19,175 bases of DNA from CAZXEU01 sp964639665 (GTDB lineage Bacteria > Bacteroidota > Rhodothermia > Rhodothermales > Bin80), in assembly GCA_964639665.1 (NCBI GenBank), contig CAZXEU010000126.1, forward strand, positions 1-19,175, written 5' to 3'. Positions 13,902 to 19,175 of this stretch are shown here, one piece after another. Position 1 is the stretch's first letter. Every line of letters starts with the position of its first letter. The notes below the pieces were generated by a model, which was given only the letters and a program-made list of their open reading frames with translations, made no database searches and was not told the origin of the DNA. A program made the position numbers and the translations under genes.

Positions 13902-15014
13902 CTACAACTCCTTAAGCAGCCCGTTAAGCATGGCTTGGTTGGTGGGGAATTGCTGCATGTGGCGCGTCAGGGCCTGCATGGCGTCCATTGGACCCCGGCT
14001 GTTGAGTGCCCTGAAGAGCCGGTGGTGCATGGCCAGATTGTCGCCAAGAAGAAGCTCTTCGTTGCGCGTTCCCGTCTTGCGCAGATTGATGGCCGGCCAG
14101 ACCCTCTTGTGGGCCATCTCGCGGTCCAAAACAATCTCCGCGTTGCCCGTGCCTTTGAATTCTTCGAAAATCACATCGTCCATGCGGCTGCCGGTTTCTA
14201 TCAGGGCCGTGGCAACGATAGTGAGCGAGCCGCCCCGTTCTATATTGCGCGCTGCACCGAAAATCCGTCGCGGAATCTTCATGGCCCCGGCGTCCAATCC
14301 GCCCGAAAGGGTGCGTCCACTGCCCTCGCCCCACAGGTTGAACGTACGCCCGAGCCTGGTGAGCGAATCCAGCAGCAATACCACGTCATGGCCCAGCTCC
14401 ACGAGACGCTTTGAATACTCAAGGGAGAGCACCGAAACCCGCACATGGTTGGTTTCCTCGCGGTCGCTCGAGGAAGCGAACACCATCGCGTCCGTGGACC
14501 GCTTGAAATCCGTTACTTCTTCCGGGCGCTCGTCCACCAGGAGCGCCACCAGCTTCACTTCCGGATGGTTCTTCGAAAGCGAGGCCGCTATTTCCTTGAG
14601 GATGACGGTCTTTCCTGTCCGGGGCGGCGCCACCACGAGCGCCCGCTGGCCCTTGCCCAGCGGACAGGCAAGGTCGACGACACGCATCGTGTAATCGCGG
14701 GGTCCCTTGACGAGATCGAGCTTCTCCCGTGGATACACGATGTTGCCCGATTCGAATACACGGGTATTCGCCCAGACCTCCGGGGCCACACCCATGACGG
14801 AATTCACCCGGTGTACCTGCATATCCCCCTTGCGGCCGGGACGCAGCGTGCCTTCCAGCACAACACCGTCGCGAAGCTTCAGCCGGCGGATGACCGGGGG
14901 CGAGCAGAACGGATCCCTTTTTCCTTTCGGCACGTCCGCACGGAATTCGCGAATGAATCCGAACTTCTTGTCACCGATTATTTCGAGCAGGCCCCGAAAT
15001 GATTTTTCAGCCAT
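13902..15014 (-). CDS. rho: Transcription termination factor Rho, compact form
   Basis: Rho is a hexameric RNA-dependent ATPase that ends transcription by translocating on nascent RNA. The 370 residues begin almost directly at the RNA-binding cold-shock-like domain (EKSFRGLLEIIGDKKFGFIREF). The ATPase core has Walker A APPRTGKT (129-136), DERPEE (161-166), Walker B VVLLLDSLTRL (D216), the Q-loop region FKGTGNAEIVLDREMAHKRV (286-305) and the arginine-finger segment TGTRNEE (R317). E. coli Rho has 419 residues with an N-terminal helical domain of about 47 that is absent here. Many Bacteroidota Rho proteins are longer because of inserted segments. Key catalytic residues are present, so it should be active, but it could be a second, shorter paralogue. 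ATG at 15014 is the most upstream start in the frame. glyS follows 38 bases downstream. Confidence 0.94.
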   Translation of the reverse strand: MAEKSFRGLLEIIGDKKFGFIREFRADVPKGKRDPFCSPPVIRRLKLRDGVVLEGTLRPGRKGDMQVHRVNSVMGVAPEVWANTRVFESGNIVYPREKLDLVKGPRDYTMRVVDLACPLGKGQRALVVAPPRTGKTVILKEIAASLSKNHPEVKLVALLVDERPEEVTDFKRSTDAMVFASSSDREETNHVRVSVLSLEYSKRLVELGHDVVLLLDSLTRLGRTFNLWGEGSGRTLSGGLDAGAMKIPRRIFGAARNIERGGSLTIVATALIETGSRMDDVIFEEFKGTGNAEIVLDREMAHKRVWPAINLRKTGTRNEELLLGDNLAMHHRLFRALNSRGPMDAMQALTRHMQQFPTNQAMLNGLLKEL

Positions 15015-15260
15015 GAGTACGCCGTGTGTAAATGCGAGCCGTCAAGCCTCAGGTCGTGGCCAGGCAAGGCCTCGCAAAATCCGGATTGGCGCACGCTACA
15101 TTCCCGCGCAACGTTTCCACCCAGCACCCACAAAGGAACCCCAACCTTCCCGCGGCTACACGTGCCGCAGACGAACTACCGCAAGAGAGGCATGTACCCT
15201 CTCTGGCTGTATGTCACGCACACATCCGCATTCAGTTTCGAAGCTTACAGAAGCTTAACA
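15015..15260. other. Divergent intergenic region between rho and rnhB
   Basis: These 246 bases must hold the rho promoter and possibly an rnhB promoter. No convincing -33/-7 or -35/-10 pair was found on either strand. A 7-bp hairpin AGAGAGG/CCTCTCT (15184-15190/15198-15204) and a short direct repeat AAGCTTA-cag-AAGCTTA (15241-15257), just before the rnhB start, are the only structures noted. Confidence 0.5.
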
Positions 15261-15866
15261 ATGATGGCCCGTCAGGACACGCTTGAATTGGAGCTGGCTG
15301 CGTGGCAGGCAGGCTTTCGCTGCGTTGCGGGCATTGATGAAGCAGGGCGCGGCGCCCTGGCGGGGCCCGTGGTGGCAGCGGCCGTCGTGCTGCACCCGGA
15401 GGCCGTAATGCCTGGCATCCGTGACAGCAAGATGCTTTCGCGCCGCAGGCGGGAGGCTGCCTTCCACACTATCCAGAAAACGGCCATCGCCGTTGGCATA
15501 GGCACCTGCGATGCGCAGGAGATAGACCGCATGAACATCCTGCACGCGGCCTTGGAAGCCATGCTCCGCGCCGCGAGTGCACTGGTGCCGAAAGCCGACT
15601 ATCTGCTGGTGGACGGCAATCGTTTCCGGAGCGACTCGCCCTGGCCGTACCGTACCATCGTGGGCGGAGACCGAAAGAGCCTGTCCATTGCGGCGGCTTC
15701 CATCGTTGCCAAGGTTACGCGCGATGCACTCATGCAGGAATTGCACAGCCGGTTCCCCGTTTATGCCTGGGACCGCAATGCGGGGTACCCGACCGTAGCA
15801 CACTATGAGGCTCTTGCCCTTCACGGACCTACGGCCTATCATCGCAGATCATTCCGGCTCCGGTAG
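15261..15866 (+). CDS. rnhB: Ribonuclease HII
   Basis: RNase HII cuts RNA in RNA-DNA hybrids and removes single ribonucleotides from DNA. The 201-residue product has the family motifs CVAGIDEAGRGALAGPVVAAAV (catalytic D26 and E27), IRDSKMLSRRRRE, LLVDGN (D118), GGDRKSLSIAAASIVAKVTRD (D154) and a C-terminal NAGYPTVAHYEAL substrate-binding segment. Two adjacent ATGs (15261, 15264) begin a protein of normal length. The frame is open further upstream to 15024, but the extra 79 residues do not resemble the family. It runs opposite to aroK, and their 3' ends overlap by 28 bp. It is otherwise a stand-alone gene divergent from rho. Confidence 0.96.
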   Translation: MMARQDTLELELAAWQAGFRCVAGIDEAGRGALAGPVVAAAVVLHPEAVMPGIRDSKMLSRRRREAAFHTIQKTAIAVGIGTCDAQEIDRMNILHAALEAMLRAASALVPKADYLLVDGNRFRSDSPWPYRTIVGGDRKSLSIAAASIVAKVTRDALMQELHSRFPVYAWDRNAGYPTVAHYEALALHGPTAYHRRSFRLR

Positions 15867-16384
15867 GACGCAACAACCGCCCCAGCGGCTTCTTCCGCGC
15901 TGATGCCCGTCGCCTCGATTGTGCAGTGCGCCTGCACATACGTAGGCGTGCGGACCTCCAGAAGCGCGCTGATCCTGGCCAGCAGCCTCTCTCCCGCCAG
16001 GCGCTGGCCCCGGTCGTTTTCCAAGAGCGGTCGCCGCACAGGGGAGCCCTCCAGTCGCCGGCACAGCTCCTCCGCATCCACCTGCAAGTAGATCACGAGA
16101 CCGTGCATCCTTGCCCAATTAAGATTGGCCGGATCCACGAGCGCACCACCTCCAAGACCGCAGACGGTACGCACCGGAGTGGCCAGGAGCGCCTCACGTT
16201 CGCGCGCGCGAAATGCCTCTTCCCCGCCACTGGCAAAGATGGCAGCGACGCCGCGGCCGGCTCTCGCCTCTATTTCCTGGTCCAGGTCCTGGAAGCGCCA
16301 GCCCAGGAGCGGCGCCGCCAGCGCCCCGACGGTACTCTTGCCGCAGCCCATGAAGCCGGTCAGGAATATGCGCTCACTTTGCAT
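15839..16384 (-). CDS. aroK: Shikimate kinase
   Basis: Shikimate kinase phosphorylates shikimate with ATP in the pathway to chorismate and aromatic amino acids. The 181 residues contain the P-loop GFMGCGKST (10-18), the shikimate-binding DLD (D33, D35), FRAREREAL with R59, the GLGGG loop (76-80), the lid RRPLL with R118, and the adenine-contact segment RTPTYVQAH (145-153). The ATG at 16384 is chosen: the open frame reaches 16471, but the extra residues are unlike the family, which starts directly before the P-loop strand. Its 3' end overlaps rnhB by 28 bp on the opposite strand. No other aro gene is nearby. Normal length, no anomalies. Confidence 0.96.
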   Translation of the reverse strand: MQSERIFLTGFMGCGKSTVGALAAPLLGWRFQDLDQEIEARAGRGVAAIFASGGEEAFRAREREALLATPVRTVCGLGGGALVDPANLNWARMHGLVIYLQVDAEELCRRLEGSPVRRPLLENDRGQRLAGERLLARISALLEVRTPTYVQAHCTIEATGISAEEAAGAVVASYRSRNDLR

Positions 16385-16996
16385 CGTGTCCCGCAATCCG
16401 TTGGCATCCGTGCGTCTTCGTGCAGAGCAGCGCGATAGCGGAGCCTGTCTTTCGAGCGGCTTCTGCCGCACCTGCCTCGACTAAGGTACAGTCCTGGACT
16501 CCAAACTTCCCGCATGCGTCGGCCCGATACGGCCCCGCCGCCGCTTGCAGGAGCCAGATGCTGGCGGGTATTCACCGTGCGTTTTCGCGGCACAGGCATT
16601 AGGCCCGGGGAGCAATGCCACGTGCTACCCTGCGGTTTGCGCGGTCTTGCCATGCTCTGCCCACGGACTCCATGACCATCCGGTTCCGGCAGGGCGGGAG
16701 GCCCTGTGTGTTGGAAAGATGGGGCTATAGCCCTGAACGTCGCACCTCTGGAGACGGGGTTAATCCCGGATCCAAGCGAGACCACGACACAGGATCGCAA
16801 GCATAGCCATGTATGTAATTCCCTAATGAACTACGTGACAGAATCGGCCGGCACCGGCGCCCAACAGCCCGTGTGCATCGTGAACGATTCCCCGTGTACA
16901 TTCTTGTACGCGTACTGTAATAACTGCCCACAAAGCCCAACATCAGGCCCAACAGCCACCATGAAGCCTCGGAACAAGGCAAAGACTCCCCATTGA
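16385..16996. other. 612-bp stretch with no recognisable gene
   Basis: Several frames stay open here, but none of the translations shows a recognisable domain or start context. Small structures are a CAGGGC/GCCCTG hairpin and a GGGCTATAGCCC palindrome in the 16690-16735 area. Three copies of GCCCAACA lie at 16859-16866, 16935-16942 and 16947-16954, the first and third extending to GCCCAACAGCC. The aroK promoter should lie at the left end of this region but was not identified. It could hold decayed genes or an unrecognised RNA. Confidence 0.5.
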
Positions 16997-17098
16997 ATGA
17001 GTACGTTTGCCTTGACACTCCAACCCCGTCAGGCTTACAATTCCATTTGTTATGGATGCGGAATGCGTAATCGGCAGGGCTTGGGGGTAAAAGTCCCC
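16997..17098 (+). pseudogene. 5' fragment of a hotdog-thioesterase-like gene
   Basis: From the ATG at 16997 the frame reads MSTFALTLQPRQAYNSICYG, continuing with CGMRNRQGLGVK. The ICYGCGMRNRQGLGVK segment resembles the N-terminus of PaaI-type hotdog thioesterases (pattern C-[FV]-x-C-G-x-x-N-P-x-G-L-x-[LV]). After about residue 34 the reading frame continues for some 50 codons, but the sequence no longer looks like this family (no HGG helix region). The loss of similarity falls within about 30 bases of the 3' end of the reverse-strand ATPase gene. This suggests that a gene was cut by insertion of that cassette. The end point given is where the resemblance stops, not a measured junction. The match is by eye over only about 16 residues. 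Confidence 0.45.
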
Positions 17099-17124
17099 TC
17101 CCCCGGCCTACTCGACGGCGGCCA

Positions 17125-18825
17125 TCAGCTGCGCTCAATCCTCTCGTTCAGCGCACGGTACTCGATCAGGGCCGACCGTCCTAGGATGTCGACAATTCGA
17201 ACCTGCACTACGTTGCCCTCCGCGTCCGCTAGTTGCAGTTCCTCTCCGAGGTCAAAGTGAACGGGTTGCTGCATTCCTCCATTAATGGCAATGTTTTCGG
17301 CGTAAAGATAGGTTCCCGCGTGTTTATCCAGTACCGGCTCTAATCTGCCCGCCAGACCTGGGATGTAGCCGGTAGCGGTTGGAAAAATGACGGAGCCTCC
17401 GGAATGAAGGGGCAAGAGTTCAGAGCGCATGATGCCTTTGTCGGGGTTCCAGCGGCGCCGAACCTGTCCTGTGAATTCTGGAGCCGCAATGAACAGGGTC
17501 ATTGGTAGCTCATCGGTGTGCAATTGAAGAATCGCCCAGCCATCCTCAGCAGTTGTGGCCCTTTTCCAGGTCTTATTCGGAAAGAGCGCCAGAATATCCG
17601 CCTTCGGAATAGCTTCGCCTTGGGACGTAGTCACATACACGGAAGGGCGAGCGCTTGGCCGCGCCACATCCGCGAGCATCCGCCACGGAATAAGTTGTCC
17701 GTCCGAGTACTGCTGAGTTTCTTCGCCACCGTAGGCCACTGCGATCCGGCAAGGGCGCCCCGGGTTGGCTAAGTGGCGGCGGATCCTCCTCGCGCTGGCG
17801 AGCATTCCCGGGGATGGCGTCGAGGAGGACTTGGCCTCTAAGAGCGTCATGGACTCCGCCTGCTCAATTACCAGGTCGGATTCGGCGCGATTGCTGTCGC
17901 GGTAGAAGGTAAGGCCGCTCGTAATCCCCTGGTTCGCGCGGTGCTTGATGACTTCCGATACCATCCAGGTTTCGAAAATCGCTCCGCGAAGCGGGTGCGA
18001 ACGAATTTGCATCGGCTCACGGATACCCAATAGCCAGCAGGCCAGTCCCGTGTCGTAGAAGTGCAGTTTGGGCATCTTCACAAGCCGCTTCCTCAAGTTG
18101 GAGTGAAACGCCGGGAGCCGAAAGGCAATGAAGCTGGCCTCCAGCACGCTGAGCCAGGATTTGGCGGTAGGTTGCGAGACGCCGCAGTCTTTGGCAAGGG
18201 AGGAAAGATTCAGCAGTTGCGCCGTGCGTCCCGCGCACAATTCGAGGAATCTGCGGAAGGTTTCGAGATTGCCGACATTGGTGATGGACCGCACATCCCG
18301 ATCCAGATAGGTGGCAACGTAATCGCGAAGCCAGCTAGCCGGGCTGAGTTCACGGTCGAAGATTCTCGGATAGCCGCCGAATAGGAGAGCTTCATCCAGC
18401 GTGGAGGGATGCCGGGAGAATCGCGTGACCTCGCTGTAGGTAAGCGGCAGCAGATTGTGCACCGCCGTACGGCCAGCTAGGGACTGACTTACAGACGCCA
18501 TTAAGGATAGGTTGCGGGAACCTGTCAAAATCCAGCGACCAGGCGCCGGATCATCGTCAATGATGCCCTGCAAATAGGACAGAAGGTCGGGCGTGCGCTG
18601 CACTTCGTCCAGGATGGCGCCTGCCGGGAACTGTGCCAGGAAAGCGCGTGGGTCGCTGGTTGCGAATGAACGCGCGTCGGGAGCTTCGAGTGTTACGTAG
18701 CGATGCTCGGGAAACAGGTGACGGCACAGAGTCGTTTTGCCGCTTTGGCGGGGCCCGGTAAGCGTAACGGCGGGTAGCTGCGCTGCAGCTTCAAGCACAC
18801 TGGCAGATATGTCTCGGTCGATCAT
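17125..18825 (-). CDS. AAA_14/DUF4143 ATPase with an extra C-terminal beta-rich module
   Basis: The first 385 or so residues form the well-known but poorly understood ATPase family AAA_14 plus DUF4143. They contain Walker A GPRQSGKTT (24-32), Walker B GAILDEVQR (69-77), sensor ILTGSRN (99-105), and a winged-helix-like part (about 187-240, SSLAKDCGVSQPTAKSWLSV). A PD-(D/E)XK-like end follows, with E315, D317 and LLEAK (E330, K332). The normal family ends near LIPW (378-381). Here about 175 more residues follow. First is an Ig-like or carboxypeptidase-regulatory-like stretch (about 393-475, GEAIPKADILALFPNKTWKR). A second beta-rich part (about 476-556) contains GGSVIFPTATGYIPGLAGRL and RIVDILGRSALIEYR. 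I recall similar tails on otherwise unrelated proteins but cannot name the domain. The ATG at 18825 fits the family start. The gene is solitary, flanked by a gene fragment and an IS21 element, which suggests horizontal acquisition. Function is unknown. Confidence 0.88.
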   Translation of the reverse strand: MIDRDISASVLEAAAQLPAVTLTGPRQSGKTTLCRHLFPEHRYVTLEAPDARSFATSDPRAFLAQFPAGAILDEVQRTPDLLSYLQGIIDDDPAPGRWILTGSRNLSLMASVSQSLAGRTAVHNLLPLTYSEVTRFSRHPSTLDEALLFGGYPRIFDRELSPASWLRDYVATYLDRDVRSITNVGNLETFRRFLELCAGRTAQLLNLSSLAKDCGVSQPTAKSWLSVLEASFIAFRLPAFHSNLRKRLVKMPKLHFYDTGLACWLLGIREPMQIRSHPLRGAIFETWMVSEVIKHRANQGITSGLTFYRDSNRAESDLVIEQAESMTLLEAKSSSTPSPGMLASARRIRRHLANPGRPCRIAVAYGGEETQQYSDGQLIPWRMLADVARPSARPSVYVTTSQGEAIPKADILALFPNKTWKRATTAEDGWAILQLHTDELPMTLFIAAPEFTGQVRRRWNPDKGIMRSELLPLHSGGSVIFPTATGYIPGLAGRLEPVLDKHAGTYLYAENIAINGGMQQPVHFDLGEELQLADAEGNVVQVRIVDILGRSALIEYRALNERIERS

Positions 18826-18896
18826 CGTGATCGATAATCTAATAAATTCTTATGCTAATTCAATATTGTATTTTCAATTGTCTTTAGTATTGACTA
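18826..18896 (-). promoter_or_regulatory. AT-rich upstream region of the ATPase gene
   Basis: About 60 bases (18835-18896) are strikingly AT-rich compared with the GC-rich surroundings. Read on the minus strand they contain TTGAAAATACAATATTG and TTGAATTAGC elements, and TAAGAAT and TAGATT boxes close to the ATG. None of the pairings is ideal. A promoter is likely here, but its exact elements are not resolved. The composition also marks this as DNA of foreign origin. Confidence 0.35.
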
Positions 18897-19024
18897 ATGA
18901 CCGCACCAAGAGAATCCACCTTCCAGTTCGCCTCGGATTTCTGGAGAACATTCAGCAGGGACGTGCATCTTGCCACTGTCTCCACCACGTACTTAGCCTC
19001 CCGACAGCGGACTTCACCGGCCAT
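18884..19024 (-). pseudogene. Possible gene remnant cut by the IS21 element
   Basis: A minus-strand frame encodes 46 residues from the ATG at 19024 (MAGEVRCREAKYVVETVARC, then TSLLNVLQKSEANWKVDSLG, then AVISQY). It has no stop upstream until at least the IS boundary near 19041. The YVVETVARCTSLLNVLQ part faintly recalls the N-terminal helix of IclR-type regulators, but this is too short to trust. The opposite strand also has a 48-codon frame (18897-19043), whose stop lies at the IS edge. At most one of these is real. If the minus-strand frame is coding, it would be the tail or a decayed piece of a gene upstream of the ATPase. Confidence 0.2.
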
Positions 19025-19041
19025 TGAGCCTCGGCGTGATT

Positions 19042-19084
19042 GACGACATTTAGAATTAACGGCGACGACAATTAAAATTAACGG
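19042..19084 (+). repeat. Tandem 21-bp direct repeats at the IS left end
   Basis: GACGACATTTAGAATTAACG-G (19042-19062) and GACGACAATTAAAATTAACG-G (19064-19084) differ at two positions and are spaced by a single C, a 22-bp period or about two helical turns. Such repeats at IS21-family ends are regarded as transposase binding sites. Confidence 0.85.
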
Positions 19085-19142
19085 GACTTGACGTCGTCTT
19101 GTGAGTGGACCGGCCGGTCTGTTCGGTCAGTCCACAAGCGAG

Positions 19143-19175
19143 ATGGTAAAGGATGCGCAGGTCCTGCTTCTACGC
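19143..19175 (+). CDS. istA: IS21-family transposase IstA, first 11 residues
   Basis: The ATG at 19143 begins MVKDAQVLLLR and runs off the window. This opening closely resembles the start of a common subgroup of IS21 IstA transposases, as I recall it (…KDAQV..LR…), which continue into an HTH domain and a DDE catalytic domain. The position 58 bases after the terminal repeats fits the layout of the family. A GAG-rich Shine-Dalgarno is only weakly present (GCGAG at 19138-19142). The short length makes the call dependent on the repeats and context. The gene continues to the right. Confidence 0.6.
   Translation, partial: MVKDAQVLLLR

Larger units (their letters stand above)
19041..19175 (+). mobile_element. 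IS21-family element, left end (truncated by window edge)
   Basis: The element appears to begin near TGACGACATTT at 19041. IS21-family ends start with TG and carry multiple internal repeats, and two 21-bp direct repeats follow immediately. An inverted GTCGTC at 19093-19098 and a short leader come next, and then the start of istA at 19143. The istB gene and the right end are outside the window. The exact left terminus and any target duplication could not be confirmed. Confidence 0.6.

Noticed and set aside
15024..15260. Upstream extension of the RNase HII frame (79 extra residues)
   Set aside because: The residues do not resemble the family and the ATG at 15261 gives a normal-length enzyme.
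16360..16800. 146-codon minus-strand frame upstream of aroK
   Set aside because: It is arginine- and proline-rich with no domain and overlaps the aroK start; looks like open GC-rich frame noise.
16859..16957. GCCCAACA repeats as a CRISPR array or replication iterons
   Set aside because: The units are only 8-11 bases, irregularly spaced and few; no cas or rep gene is nearby.
17080..17124. GGGGACTTTTACCCC inverted repeat after the ATPase stop as a terminator
   Set aside because: The stem is only 4-5 bp, the alternate pairing is ambiguous and no T-run follows on either strand.
16725..17138. 137-codon minus-strand frame with a hydrophobic segment (SWWLLGLMLGFVG)
   Set aside because: The hydrophobic run arises from the repeated GGCTGTTGGGC sequence; no start context or recognisable family.

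Overview
The window is a high-GC bacterial chromosome segment, apparently from the Bacteroidota/Rhodothermota side of the tree (Rhodothermia-like). This is inferred from four things. There is a TonB-dependent receptor at the left edge. The tRNA promoter fits the Bacteroidota TTG-N20-TAnnTTT(C) pattern. PheS has a Bacteroidota-like motif 2. The translation genes sit in one block with zapA, a 6S RNA and rny. Taxonomy is inferred from recognised protein families only; no search was run.

Layout. 1-2177: 3' part of a TonB-dependent outer-membrane receptor. Its end overlaps the convergent endonuclease V gene (2160-2843). 2888-3520: small exported membrane protein resembling DUF5683. 3531-3644: promoter and tRNA-Val(GAC), followed by a strong hairpin. 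3718-9203: a forward block of infC (with an ATC start codon), rpmI, rplT, pheS, pheT, an acidic coiled-coil gene and zapA. 9219-9448: a 6S RNA candidate. 9517-12448: rny (RNase Y) and an M19 dipeptidase lipoprotein. 12445-15014, reverse strand: rho then glyS. 15261-15866: rnhB, overlapping tail-to-tail with aroK (15839-16384).

The right end is accessory DNA. After a 0.6 kb stretch with no recognisable gene comes a 5' fragment of a hotdog-thioesterase-like gene (16997 to about 17098). It breaks off just before the 3' end of a reverse-strand gene for an AAA_14/DUF4143 ATPase (17125-18825). That ATPase carries an extra C-terminal module of about 175 residues, which is the most unusual protein here. 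Upstream of it are a very AT-rich patch and a possible gene remnant. The window then ends in the left end of an IS21-family element: two 21-bp direct repeats and the first 11 codons of istA.

How the genes work together. The central block links translation initiation (IF3), 50S assembly (bL35, bL20) and Phe-tRNA charging with division-ring assembly (ZapA), global RNA polymerase control (6S RNA) and mRNA decay (RNase Y). rho and glyS form a second information-processing pair. nfi and rnhB are separate DNA-maintenance genes. Three tail-to-tail gene pairs overlap at their stops (18, 4 and 28 bp), leaving no room for intrinsic terminators between them.
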